Positions 25,962-34,000 of a stretch of DNA of 64,000 nucleotides are shown here, piece after piece (the stretch's first letter is position 1; every line of letters starts with the position of its first letter). The stretch covers positions 435,462 to 499,461 of the forward strand of contig NZ_JAMXHT010000005.1 of NCBI RefSeq assembly GCF_023955655.1. The letters run 5' to 3'. The translations under genes and the position numbers were made by a program. The notes under the pieces were generated by a model. That model was not told where the DNA came from and searched no databases. It was given only the letters and a program-made list of their open reading frames with translations. Source of the DNA: Ralstonia soli (GTDB taxonomy: Bacteria; Pseudomonadota; Gammaproteobacteria; Burkholderiales; Burkholderiaceae).

Positions 25962-27374
25962 TTACGGCATCAGATCGCGTGCGCGTTCGGCAATCACGTC
26001 TTGTGTGTCGTCGATCCAGCGGGCAGGGAAGGGCTGCGACAGCAGGTAGCCCTGGATGACGTCACACCGGCAGGCGCGCAACGCGTGCAGCTGTGCGGCG
26101 GTTTCCACGCGCGTGGCCGTAACGGGCACGCCGGCGGTGTGCGCGGCGGTCACCAGGCGCTGCAGCGCACCGTGTTCATGCGGATCGGCAATCGCGCTGA
26201 CGATGGCCTGATCGAGCTTGACTTGATCCGGGCGGAAGGTTGCGAGGCAATCGAGGCTGTGCGCGGTGGCACCGAAGTCTTCCACGGCCACGCGTGCGCC
26301 GCAAGCGTGCAGGGCGTCTACGGCCTGGCGCGCTGCGCCGTCGGCACGTTGCAGCGTGTGCTCCGACACCTCGAACACCAGCCGCGCCGTGGGCACGGCG
26401 TGGCGTGCGGCAATGTCGCGGACAACGTCGCTGAGCTGCGGGTCGAGCAGCTCAGCGACCGACAGATTGACGGCTGCATGCACGCCCGGCTGATGCCGTG
26501 TGCTGTTGCGCCCCGCACGCTGGGATTCTTCTCGCAGCAACCCGGCCAGCATCTGTGCGGCGTTGTCGAGCACCCAGCGGCCCACCTCGTGGATGTCGCC
26601 CGTCTGCTCCAGGATCGGCAGGAAATCGGCCGGTGCCACGCCGCCCAGTTCCGGCGAGATCCACCGCAGCAGGAATTCGTAACCGACGATCCGCCCGTCG
26701 GCCAGGCTCAACTGCGGCTGCAGGTTCAGGCTGAACTGCCGGCGCGCGAGCGCATGGCGCAGCTGCGCGGCCAGGCGCGGGTGTTTGGCAACGGCGTCGT
26801 GTTCATCGGCAGTGGCGTGGGTGCCGCCCGGCGGTGTGCCCGCCGGGGCATACAGCGCCGGGCTCGGTTGGGCACCGTGCTGGGCGCCATACAGCGCACG
26901 GTCGGCCTGCTCGATCAGCCGCGCGGCGTCGGCGGGCGTGCTCTCGAACAGCGTCATGCCGATGCTGCACGAGCACACCAGCTCGTAGCCGTGCGTGATG
27001 AAGGGCCGCGTGAGGGTCGCAGAGATCCGTCGTGCAAGGTCGTGCACATCCTGCGCCGAGGCGAAGTCCGCGCAGGCAACGGCAAAGGTTTCGGGGCCGA
27101 CCCGTCCGACGATGGGCGCTCTGCCGTCTCCCGCCGCCGCGCACAGCGATTCAAGCCGCCCCGCACATTCAACGATGACCGCGTGCGTGGCCAGTGGCCC
27201 GAGCGTGGTGGTCGCCTCGGCAAAATGATCGAAGCCAATCAGCAGCAGTGCGCCGATGGCGCCTTGCCGAGCGGGTTGCGGCATCGTTGCCAACAGCTGG
27301 ACGAATCGTCCGTGGTCCGGCAATCCGGAAATGGGATCCAGACCCGTTGGCGCGGCAGGCCTAGCGCGACTCAT
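25962..27374 (-). CDS. Degenerate GGDEF-EAL protein, probably enzymatically inactive
   Basis: 470-residue cytoplasmic protein with a GGDEF-like domain (about residues 10-170) and an EAL-like domain (about 200-460). The GGDEF signature is replaced by VGPETF, so cyclase activity is unlikely. In the EAL domain the first motif is EFL and VNLS, FEVSE and KLDQ are kept. However the DDFG motif reads EDFG, and the catalytic EGVET reads TRVET, losing the general-base Glu. This predicts no phosphodiesterase activity, possibly with residual c-di-GMP or protein binding. The ATG at 27374 is chosen over a TTG at 27392. It lies 219 bases downstream of the PilZ gene. Confidence 0.85.
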   Translation of the reverse strand: MSRARPAAPTGLDPISGLPDHGRFVQLLATMPQPARQGAIGALLLIGFDHFAEATTTLGPLATHAVIVECAGRLESLCAAAGDGRAPIVGRVGPETFAVACADFASAQDVHDLARRISATLTRPFITHGYELVCSCSIGMTLFESTPADAARLIEQADRALYGAQHGAQPSPALYAPAGTPPGGTHATADEHDAVAKHPRLAAQLRHALARRQFSLNLQPQLSLADGRIVGYEFLLRWISPELGGVAPADFLPILEQTGDIHEVGRWVLDNAAQMLAGLLREESQRAGRNSTRHQPGVHAAVNLSVAELLDPQLSDVVRDIAARHAVPTARLVFEVSEHTLQRADGAARQAVDALHACGARVAVEDFGATAHSLDCLATFRPDQVKLDQAIVSAIADPHEHGALQRLVTAAHTAGVPVTATRVETAAQLHALRACRCDVIQGYLLSQPFPARWIDDTQDVIAERARDLMP

Positions 27375-27517
27375 AAATGGGGCGTCCTGCAAATACCTTT
27401 AAAACGGAACTGCGTGCGTCTGATGCGCGTCAAGTCGTGACTTCATCACAAAAAGTCTGTGCGCATCATAAGCTGAAAGCCAGCCATCTTGATCGGTTTA
27501 TGGCGGCTTTGGGTGGG

Positions 27518-27543
27518 AATCCGGCTCGCTTTTTTAACGTTTA
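27518..27543 (-). promoter_or_regulatory. Possible sigma-28 (FliA) promoter before GGDEF-EAL
   Basis: On the minus strand TAAACGTT (27543-27536) and GCCGGATT (27525-27518) are spaced by 10 bases, each 6 of 8 matches to TAAAGTTT-N11-GCCGATAA. A motility promoter would fit a c-di-GMP/chemotaxis gene block, but the match is only partial. Confidence 0.25.
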
Positions 27544-27593
27544 ACGGCAATGAATTCTGGTAACAGCGTTTTGCACATCTACCTCGCTGCACG

Positions 27594-28499
27594 TTACACC
27601 ATGCGTTGGCCGCCCCAAAGCAACTGTTCATAGATAAAGCATTGCAACAGCATTTTTTGCGCCGCGACCAATTCGATGAATTCGACGCCGTATTGATAGA
27701 TGTTAGGCAGATCCGCAGGCTTCTCACTGCGAATGAGCGCGGCGGCCACGAGTTCGGAATGGTAGTCACGCGTTTTCACCCGAAAGCGCAGGCGTGCCGG
27801 CGCACCGCTGACTTCCAGCCGATGCGCGGAGCGGAACGACGCGCCCGTCGTGCTGATGTCGGAGATATGGATCATGCGCGGCTGCTCGCCGCTCACCAGC
27901 ATCTTGCCGACCACGTTGGCGCGTACACGCAGCGATTTGCGCAACGTGCGGTTCTTGATTCGGCGCGGCTGCGACAGCACCACGTATTCGAACGGCACGC
28001 GGCACACCGCCATCACCACGCATTCAAAGCTGGCAATGCCTTCGCCCGAGAAGGCGTGGACTTCCACCAGTTCATCCTTGACCGGCATGACAGTGCGGCC
28101 GCTGTCGGTGGGCATGGTGATGAGCAGGTGGCGCTGCGGGCTGTAGCCCATTACGCGTGCGGCACCCTTGGTCTGGCCGGCGCCGGCGGTCAGGCGCACG
28201 GTCAGCATGCCGCCTGGGCGCAGGCCCAGGAGCTCCATGGCGATCGTGCGCTCTCCGTCCAGGTCGTCGCCCATGTCGGGAAACAGCGTGTTCGGGAACG
28301 GCGTGTTGGCGAACGCGGGTGCGGGCGCGGGAGGGCCATCCGCCTGACGGTGCGGGCGGTGCAGCGTGAACAGCAGGTCGATCTCCTCTGGCGAGTGGAT
28401 GACGTCGCCCTTGGGCACGAGCAGTTGCCCGTCGGCGTCAAGCATCGGCCACGGCAGGGGGATCGCAAGCGGAATGTCGAGAGGTTGAAGTTCGAGCAT
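27594..28499 (-). CDS. PilZ-domain c-di-GMP receptor, YcgR-like
   Basis: 301-residue protein with an N-terminal region about residues 1-60, a YcgR-N-like domain (about 85-175) and a C-terminal PilZ domain. The c-di-GMP ligands are visible: RKSLR (R187 and R191) and DISTTG (D214, S216, G219). This is the layout of flagellar-brake proteins, which slow motility on c-di-GMP binding. A Pro/Ala-rich linker (about residues 50-75) is unusual. It lies upstream of the degenerate GGDEF-EAL gene on the same strand with a 219-bp gap, suggesting functional but not tight operon linkage. Confidence 0.88.
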   Translation of the reverse strand: MLELQPLDIPLAIPLPWPMLDADGQLLVPKGDVIHSPEEIDLLFTLHRPHRQADGPPAPAPAFANTPFPNTLFPDMGDDLDGERTIAMELLGLRPGGMLTVRLTAGAGQTKGAARVMGYSPQRHLLITMPTDSGRTVMPVKDELVEVHAFSGEGIASFECVVMAVCRVPFEYVVLSQPRRIKNRTLRKSLRVRANVVGKMLVSGEQPRMIHISDISTTGASFRSAHRLEVSGAPARLRFRVKTRDYHSELVAAALIRSEKPADLPNIYQYGVEFIELVAAQKMLLQCFIYEQLLWGGQRMV

Positions 28500-28620
28500 G
28501 GCAATGAGGCGCCCGCAGCCGCGCGGGCCCCACGCTTCTATACGGCCAAATCTTGCACAACTTTAAGCGCACTGATCTGAAGCGCACGGACGGTGGCACG
28601 CGAGTTGCGGCCCGGCTGCC

Positions 28621-29142
28621 ATGATCGAGCACAATGCAGGTTCCAAGGTGGACGGGGCGGGCGCGGCCATGGCTTCTCGGCGGCATTTCTGGGCAGCGGT
28701 GGTGCAGTTTGCGCGCTATGTCGTGATCGGCGGCGGTGCAACGCTAGCGCACTACGTGGTGTTGTTCGGGTTGGTGCAGGTGGGTGTGTCGCCGTGGCGG
28801 GCGTCGGTGGCCGGCAGCGTGATCGGAGCCACGCTCAATTACTTCATCAGCCGGCAAGCCGTGTTCAACAGCACGCGCGGACACATCGGCGCAATGGTGC
28901 GGTTCGGCCTGGTGGCCTTTCTGGCGCTGGGGTGCAATGCCACCATCATGGCCATCGGGCTGGGGCTCGGGTTGTACTACCTGATTGCGCAGATGTTCGC
29001 CTCGGCCATCACGGCGGTCTTCAACTTTCTGGTGCACCGGTACTGGACGTTCCGCGATGCCGCCGCCGTGGGCGCGCTGACCGAGCCGCAACCGGCCATC
29101 GTGCCGGAGCGGCCCACCCGCAACAGGTCCGGGCAGCCTTAG
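28621..29142 (+). CDS. GtrA family membrane protein
   Basis: 173 residues with four predicted membrane helices and the GtrA signature (FARYVVIGGGATLAHYVV at the start and NFLVHRYWTFRD at the end). GtrA proteins flip polyprenyl-linked sugars or support polysaccharide modification. No glycosyltransferase partner lies next to it, so the substrate is unknown. Start could be 28621 or 28669 (MASRRHFW); the shorter form removes a non-hydrophobic 16-residue tail. Its stop overlaps the convergent gene's stop by 4 bases. Confidence 0.87.
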   Translation: MIEHNAGSKVDGAGAAMASRRHFWAAVVQFARYVVIGGGATLAHYVVLFGLVQVGVSPWRASVAGSVIGATLNYFISRQAVFNSTRGHIGAMVRFGLVAFLALGCNATIMAIGLGLGLYYLIAQMFASAITAVFNFLVHRYWTFRDAAAVGALTEPQPAIVPERPTRNRSGQP

Positions 29143-29609
29143 TGATGGCTCACCACGCCGCGCAGGCGCGAGGGCGTCTCGGCCACGAACGTGACCTCGC
29201 CAATGCCGTCAGCCGGCGGCGCGGGGCCGTCGTCGAGCAGGCGTTCGACCACGAGGTGCACGTCGATCACGTCGGCCACGCCCGATGCCTCGAGTGAGAC
29301 CAACGCCGCCAGCTGCGCGATCGCAAACGTATCCGCGAGCAGCGGGGTGTCGTCGTGGAGATCGCCGGTGATACGGGCAGGTGAGCGGCCCTCTGCGGCG
29401 CGGCTGGGATGGTGTGCTGCGTCACGTGCCCGATACGCGAGGTAGGCGTCGGCAAAGTGCACGCGATGGGCCTCGAACACGCGCACGGCGGCGGTGAGGG
29501 CATCGTCAATCCATGCCGGGTCGACCGGTTGGTTGCCCTCGGACAAGCCCGCCAGCTTCAGGGCATAGCGGTGCGTGTGCGTGCCGGGGGCGATAAAACT
29601 CAATTCCAT
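29139..29609 (-). CDS. Conserved-looking protein of unknown function
   Basis: 156-residue soluble protein that I do not recognise. It starts MELSFIAPGTHTHRYALKL and has an Ala/Asp/His-rich body with few aromatics (FAIAQLAALVSLEASGV, DVIDVHLVVERLL). There is no signal peptide or membrane segment. The ATG at 29609 has a good ribosome site (GGGAGG, 4-base spacing); in-frame sequence further upstream to 29828 has no clear start or coding look. It stands alone between the convergent GtrA gene and the hairpin-rich region. Strong ribosome site and codon use argue that it is expressed. Confidence 0.7.
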   Translation of the reverse strand: MELSFIAPGTHTHRYALKLAGLSEGNQPVDPAWIDDALTAAVRVFEAHRVHFADAYLAYRARDAAHHPSRAAEGRSPARITGDLHDDTPLLADTFAIAQLAALVSLEASGVADVIDVHLVVERLLDDGPAPPADGIGEVTFVAETPSRLRGVVSHH

Positions 29610-29794
29610 ACGACCTCCCACAACCGCGACTGTGCGCCGCGGCTCGCCGTGTTTGATTTCGCCCCCCGATAGCGATACTCCAGAATAGTAACGGAGCCGC
29701 CCTTCTGCGCATTTCGTTCTTCCGGATGAATTTTGCGGCTTTGTTTTCACCTTGAGACATTTGCAATGTGGAGATTGCGGCGCATCGAACTGAC

Positions 29795-29922
29795 GGCCGG
29801 CCGCCGCGGCGCCCCTGCCGGCCGGCACGACCTAGCCGAATGGCTAGCTGTCCGGAAAGGGGTGCGGGTGTACAGTCGATCGTTGGTCTGGCGGCGCCAG
29901 ACAGGCGTTGATATGTGACGCC
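29795..29922. repeat. Array of four consecutive hairpins in gene-free DNA
   Basis: Four inverted repeats follow one another in the 595-bp gap (29610-30204) between the orphan gene and the GGDEF gene. They are GGCCGGC/GCCGGCC (29795-29801, 29817-29823), CTAGCC-GAAT-GGCTAG (29832-29847), TCTGGCG-G-CGCCAGA (29887-29901) and GGCGT/ACGCC (29904-29908, 29918-29922). There is no reading frame of note here. A structured non-coding RNA or binding region is possible; no known RNA family was recognised. Confidence 0.45.
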
Positions 29923-30019
29923 AGCAAACGCAGACGGGAATGACGCGGGGCGCGTTTCCTTCGCGTCGTTCCGCGCAAGGGGGGCAACCGATCGGCCCGT
30001 GTCCCCTCGCGGGAAGGGA

Positions 30020-30048
30020 TTGCCCCGTTAACCCGCGGCTTCTATAGT
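30020..30048 (+). promoter_or_regulatory. Sigma-70 promoter of the PAS-GGDEF gene
   Basis: TTGCCC (30020-30025), a 17-bp spacer and TATAGT (30043-30048). Transcription would start near 30055. This leaves a leader of about 150 bases to the chosen start codon (30205), or about 207 to the ATG at 30262. Confidence 0.55.
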
Positions 30049-30077
30049 CCGCCTCGATTCGTGCGCTTGCAACGCAC

Positions 30078-30131
30078 CCGGTCTGTCGGCTGGCCCGTTG
30101 GTCAACTGGGCCACACAGACCACGAGACCGG
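30078..30131 (+). promoter_or_regulatory. Leader RNA with two mutually exclusive stems
   Basis: GGTCTGT (30080-30086) can pair with ACAGACC (30115-30121), enclosing a 6-bp hairpin TGGCCC (30091-30096) / GGGCCA (30108-30113). The overlapping CCGGTCT (30078-30084) can instead pair with AGACCGG (30125-30131). Both pairings are perfect and 7 bp long but share GGTCT, so only one can form at a time. This is the arrangement of a switching leader. It does not fit the GEMM (c-di-GMP-I) consensus that I know. Confidence 0.4.
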
Positions 30132-30204
30132 TTACGGGGATCCACGCCGACCGCCAGCGCACCGCCCAACGCAGACCCTTGCGTCATGGCGCCTTTGCGG
30201 CGGG

Positions 30205-31614
30205 ATGGCCATTACATCATCCATGCCCCCGGGACTGCCGCATTCGCGAAACTGCATCGCCATGCTTGAGGACCACCACTTGTACAAGGCTGCGATCGAA
30301 CATTCGCCGATAGGGATTGGCCTGTGCGCGCCGGAGGGTCGCTTCCTCGACGTGAACCGTGCGCTGTGCGCGCTGACCGGCCACCAGGCCCAGGCGCTGC
30401 GCACGCGCGACCTGTTTGACCTGTGCCACCCGGATCATGCGGAGCGCGCGCGGCATGACGTGAAGGCGCTGTTGGCGGGCCAGCGCGATGCGCTGTCGAT
30501 GGAAACGCGGCTGGTGCGCGAAGATGGCACCACCGTCTGGGTGCAGACCGATGTGGCCGTGGCGCGCGATGACGGCAATGAGACCCGGCACCTGGTCGTG
30601 CAGATGCAGGACGTGACGGCGCGGCGCCTGGCGCTGGAATCGTTGCGTGCGTCGGAACAACGTTTGGCCTACGTGCTCGACGGCGCGGGGCTGGGTACGT
30701 TCGATTGGTCGATGCGTGCGCGGCACGTGTCGTTCAACCGCCGCACGGCCGACATGCTGGGCTACGAGCCCGCCGAGTTGCCCAACGACCCCGATGCATG
30801 GTTTGCCATGGTGCACCCGCAGGATGCGGCGTTGAGCGCGCGACGCATCTATCGCCACATGCGCGGCGATGCCGACAGTTTTGAAGTGGAGCAGCGCATG
30901 CGGGCCGGCCACGGACAGTGGATCTGGGTGGCTGCGCGCGGCCGCGTCACCGAGCGCGATGCCCGCGGCATGGCCACGCGCGTGAGCGGTACGTTGCTCG
31001 ACGTCACCCAGCGCCGCACCGCGCTCGACCAGGCCCATCATCTTGCGCTGCATGACCCGCTGACCGATCTGCCAAACGCGCGCCTGCTGCGCGATCGGCT
31101 GTTCGTGGCCATTCAGGCGGCGCGTCGGGCGCGTAGCCAAGTGGCGGTCGTGTTCATCGATCTCGATCGATTCAAACCTGTTAACGACGAGTATGGCCAC
31201 GGCGTGGGCGATCTCGTCCTCAAGGCCACCGCGGTGCGGCTGCGCAGCGGCCTGCGCGCGTCGGACACGGTCGCGCGCCTGGGCGGCGATGAGTTTGTCG
31301 CCATCCTCACCCACTGCGCCACGCGCGACGATGTGACGCAAACCGTCGAGCGCCTGGTCGAGCAGCTGCAGGCGCCGTTCCGTGTGGAGGGTCATGTGCT
31401 GTCGATGGGCGTGAGTGCCGGCGTGGCGCTGTACCCGGCTGACGGGCGCGATGCCGCCACGCTCATCCGCAATGCAGATGCCGCCATGTATGAAGTCAAG
31501 CGTGCCGGCGGCAACGGCTTCGGCTTCCATGCCTCGCTCAACTACGAGCGTTTGATGGGCATGCGATCGCGCGACCGCGATCATGACCTTGATGGCGAGG
31601 CCGACGCGCACTAG
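30205..31614 (+). CDS. PAS-PAS-GGDEF diguanylate cyclase
   Basis: About 470-residue soluble c-di-GMP synthase. Two PAS domains come first (AAIEHSPIGIGLCAPEGRFLD, then LDGAGLGTFDWSMRARHV with a PAC-like VTERDARGMATRVSGTLLDVTQRR), followed by a GGDEF domain with intact LGGDEF at about residue 360. An inhibitory I-site RASD lies five residues before GGDEF, so product feedback is expected. The first PAS may sense a small ligand or redox state; no haem or flavin ligand can be assigned. The start is uncertain: ATG 30205 or 30262 are candidates, while the GTG at 30061 sits almost on the predicted transcription start. No clear ribosome site is seen at either ATG. Confidence 0.85.
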   Translation: MAITSSMPPGLPHSRNCIAMLEDHHLYKAAIEHSPIGIGLCAPEGRFLDVNRALCALTGHQAQALRTRDLFDLCHPDHAERARHDVKALLAGQRDALSMETRLVREDGTTVWVQTDVAVARDDGNETRHLVVQMQDVTARRLALESLRASEQRLAYVLDGAGLGTFDWSMRARHVSFNRRTADMLGYEPAELPNDPDAWFAMVHPQDAALSARRIYRHMRGDADSFEVEQRMRAGHGQWIWVAARGRVTERDARGMATRVSGTLLDVTQRRTALDQAHHLALHDPLTDLPNARLLRDRLFVAIQAARRARSQVAVVFIDLDRFKPVNDEYGHGVGDLVLKATAVRLRSGLRASDTVARLGGDEFVAILTHCATRDDVTQTVERLVEQLQAPFRVEGHVLSMGVSAGVALYPADGRDAATLIRNADAAMYEVKRAGGNGFGFHASLNYERLMGMRSRDRDHDLDGEADAH

Positions 31615-31691
31615 GCCTCGGCTGAGGTAGTAGGTACGGCAGCGCAATGCGTGCCCGCCACTAGGCGTCCAGACGGGGCCTTGGGGGCGAT

Positions 31692-31715
31692 GCGAGCGAT
31701 GGCGACATCGCTCGC
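31692..31715. terminator. Convergent hairpin between GGDEF and gntR genes
   Basis: Perfect 10-bp arms GCGAGCGATG (31692-31701) and CATCGCTCGC (31706-31715) close a GCGA loop of the stable GNRA type. There is no T run. Its position between two converging genes suggests a transcript end or barrier. Confidence 0.55.
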
Positions 31716-31730
31716 GCCGCAGAACCGGAT

Positions 31731-32459
31731 TCAGGTTCCCGTCTTCTCGGGTATCTCCGTGGTTTCATTGGCCATCATGGTCAGCACGGCATCGCGCTTG
31801 TCCAGCAGATGCTTGCGCAGAATGGCTGCGAGCCGCTTGCCGTCACGCGCTTCGAGCGCCACGAGCATGTCTTCATGGTCGTGAACCGCGTTGTCCCATT
31901 TTGTCGTCTGGTAGTTCGACCGGAAGCGCAGCGCCTGCAGCCGCCGGTTGACGGCCAGGTACGTCTGCCGCAAGGCGGCATTGCGCGCCGCCTCATTGAT
32001 ACGGTCGTGGATCTGCCGGTTGAGGCTGTAGTAGCCGGGCAGGTCGTTCTGCGCGCGGCAGGCCAGCATGGCGTAGTGCAGCGCTTTGATCTCTGCGAGC
32101 TCGACGGCGGTGATGCGCTCGCACGCCAGTTCCCCTGAAAACGCTTCCAGGCCACTCATCAACTCGAAGGTGTCGCGCACCTCGGTGGGCGAGAGGCTGG
32201 ACACCGTTGCCCCACGGTTGGGCGAGATATCGATCAATCCTTCTGCCGCCAGCACCTTCAGCGCTTCGCGCAAGGGGGTGCGCGAGATTCCCAGTGTCTC
32301 GCACAGCTCACGCTCGTTGAGCTTCATGCCGGCCTTCAGCACACCCTCCACGATGAAATTCCGCAGGTGATCGACCACGGTGTCGTGCAGGCGCTGCCGT
32401 TCAAGCCTTGGCAGCGCGGCAACGGCCGAATGTTGGCCCGGAATTGTTGGATCTTGCAT
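31731..32459 (-). CDS. GntR-family regulator, FadR/FCD subfamily
   Basis: 242-residue repressor. The N-terminal winged helix (about residues 25-85, KLNERELCETLGISRTPLREAL) is typical GntR. The C-terminal all-helical FCD domain (about 95-230) has metal-ligand type residues in NRQIHDRINEAA and AVHDHEDMLVAL. The ATG at 32459 overlaps a TTGCATACAA motif, and its divergent neighbour has the perfect palindrome form of the same motif, so the protein probably controls both itself and the aminotransferase operon. In-frame sequence further upstream (to 32771) is the intergenic region and not coding. The inducer is probably an organic acid of the pathway. Confidence 0.92.
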   Translation of the reverse strand: MQDPTIPGQHSAVAALPRLERQRLHDTVVDHLRNFIVEGVLKAGMKLNERELCETLGISRTPLREALKVLAAEGLIDISPNRGATVSSLSPTEVRDTFELMSGLEAFSGELACERITAVELAEIKALHYAMLACRAQNDLPGYYSLNRQIHDRINEAARNAALRQTYLAVNRRLQALRFRSNYQTTKWDNAVHDHEDMLVALEARDGKRLAAILRKHLLDKRDAVLTMMANETTEIPEKTGT

Positions 32460-32463
32460 ACAA
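32454..32463. promoter_or_regulatory. Variant operator over the gntR start codon
   Basis: TTGCATACAA differs by one base from the core of the palindrome found 150 bp away (TTGCATGCAA). It overlaps the minus-strand ATG of the regulator. A repressor bound here would block its own gene, which suggests autoregulation. Confidence 0.45.
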
Positions 32464-32607
32464 AGTCCAGAAAAACGTTCTGTTATCCATTCTAGCAGAC
32501 GCGGATGTGACTCAAAGACAGGGCTCGAACTCCGTAAAGACTCGGGTAAACACGGGCCATTTTGGGTGGGCGGCGCCCTATCGCGATGCGGTATGCACTG
32601 ATAAAGT

Positions 32608-32623
32608 ATTTTGCATGCAAAAT
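32608..32623. promoter_or_regulatory. Perfect 16-bp palindrome before the aminotransferase
   Basis: ATTTTGCATGCAAAAT is a perfect palindrome ending 5 bases before the AGGAGG ribosome site of the aminotransferase gene. GntR/FadR regulators bind such short palindromes. Together with the divergent gntR gene, it is the likely main operator of the 32.6-39.4 kb cluster. Confidence 0.6.
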
Positions 32624-32638
32624 TCAACAGGAGGGCAA

Positions 32639-33859
32639 ATGCAGAAACTCGACTTCCACCCCGCAGGCCGTCACTTCCTTCAGATCCCCGGGCCGAGCCC
32701 CGTTCCTGATCGCATCCTGAGGGCCATGAGCTATCCGACGATCGACCATCGCGGTCCGGAATTCGGGGCACTGGGGCTGAAGGTGCTGGCCGGTATCAAG
32801 AAGATTTTCAAGACCGAGCAGCCGGTCATCATCTATCCGGCATCCGGCACGGGAGCTTGGGAGGCTGCGCTGTCGAACACCCTGAGCCCGGGCGACACGG
32901 TGTTGATGTTTGAAACCGGCCACTTCGCCACGCTATGGAAAAAGATGGCCGAGAGCCTGGGCCTGCGCCCCGAGTTCCTGGGGCTGCCGGGCATCGAGGG
33001 ATGGCGCCGTGGCGTGCAGCCCGACATGATCGAGGCCCGCTTGCGCGCCGATACCGCCCACACCATCAAGGCGGTCTGCGTGGTGCACAACGAGACGTCG
33101 ACCGGCGTCACTTCCGACATCGCGGCGGTGCGGCGCGCGATTGACGCGGCAGGCCACCCGGCGCTGCTGCTGGTCGACACGATCTCTGGGCTCGCATCGG
33201 CTGACTACCGCCATGACGAGTGGGGCGTGGACGTGACCGTTTCGGGCTCGCAGAAGGGGCTCATGCTGCCGCCCGGCATCAGCTTCAACGCGGTCTCGCA
33301 GAAGGCGATCGAGGCCTCCAGGAGCGCGAAGCTGCCACGCGCCTTCTGGGGCTGGGACGAGATCATCGAGATGAATCGCTCCGGCTACTGGCCGTACACG
33401 CCGAACACGAATCTGCTCTATGGCTTGTCGGAAGCGCTGGACATGATTCTCGACGAGGGGCTCGACAACGTCTTTGCGCGCCACCAGCGGCTTGCCGAGG
33501 CATGCCGCCGCGCCGTACGCGCCTGGGGGCTGGAGATCCAGTGTGCCGACCCGTCCGTCTACAGCCCGGTGCTGACCGGCGTGATGATGCCTGAGGGCGT
33601 CGACGCGGATGCCGTGCGTCGCACCATCTACGACCGCTTCAACATGTCGCTGGGCACTGGTTTGGGGAAGGTGCGCGGCCGCATGTTCCGCATTGGCCAT
33701 CTGGGTGACTGCAATGACTTGACGCTGATGGCTGCGCTCACAGGCTGCGAGATGGGGCTGAAGCTCTCAGGCGTTTCCGTGGCGGCAAGCGGGGTGGTCG
33801 CTGCCATGGAGTATCTGGCGGCCCACGCCACACCGTTGTCGCTCAAGGCGGCAGCCTGA
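32639..33859 (+). CDS. Class V aminotransferase (serine/alanine-glyoxylate type)
   Basis: 406-residue PLP enzyme resembling serine-glyoxylate aminotransferase (SgaA) and alanine-glyoxylate aminotransferase. The start LQIPGPSPVPDRILRAMS, the YPASGTGAWEAALSNTL phosphate-binding loop, the Asp of VDTISGLAS and the PLP lysine in SGSQKGLMLPPG are all present. The start at 32639 has AGGAGG 4 bases ahead; an ATG at 32615 lies inside the operator palindrome and is rejected. It leads a plus-strand cluster with carrier, amidase and hydratase genes. The amino donor and acceptor are not fixed by sequence. Confidence 0.9.
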   Translation: MQKLDFHPAGRHFLQIPGPSPVPDRILRAMSYPTIDHRGPEFGALGLKVLAGIKKIFKTEQPVIIYPASGTGAWEAALSNTLSPGDTVLMFETGHFATLWKKMAESLGLRPEFLGLPGIEGWRRGVQPDMIEARLRADTAHTIKAVCVVHNETSTGVTSDIAAVRRAIDAAGHPALLLVDTISGLASADYRHDEWGVDVTVSGSQKGLMLPPGISFNAVSQKAIEASRSAKLPRAFWGWDEIIEMNRSGYWPYTPNTNLLYGLSEALDMILDEGLDNVFARHQRLAEACRRAVRAWGLEIQCADPSVYSPVLTGVMMPEGVDADAVRRTIYDRFNMSLGTGLGKVRGRMFRIGHLGDCNDLTLMAALTGCEMGLKLSGVSVAASGVVAAMEYLAAHATPLSLKAAA

Positions 33860-33869
33860 AAGGGCGGCG

Positions 33870-34000
33870 ATGCCATCTTCGTCGATGGCATGAATGCTGC
33901 ATCGCTGCGGCAGCCTGTACGCTGCCCGGCCGCAATCGGAAGCACGCGCCGAAAAAGAGCGCGGATCGGGGGCAGGAGCGGGAATCGCCCTGACCCCCGA
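33870..34000 (+). repeat. Three successive hairpins between aminotransferase and MFS genes
   Basis: The 160-bp gap contains three hairpins. They are ATGCCATC/GATGGCAT (33870-33877, 33884-33891), GGCAGC/GCTGCC (33909-33914, 33921-33926) and TCGGGGG/CCCCCGA (33966-33972, 33994-34000). The third has an inner CAG/CTG extension. None is followed by a T run. They may attenuate, stabilise or process the transcript before the carrier gene; the last ends 7 bases before its AGGAGG. Confidence 0.5.

Noticed and set aside
30061..30204. GTG-started N-terminal extension of the PAS-GGDEF protein
   Set aside because: It lies on or just after the predicted transcription start, has no ribosome site and a low-complexity Arg/Pro-rich translation, and overlaps the structured leader.
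32615..32638. Upstream ATG for the class V aminotransferase
   Set aside because: It lies within the operator palindrome; AGGAGG is positioned for the ATG at 32639.
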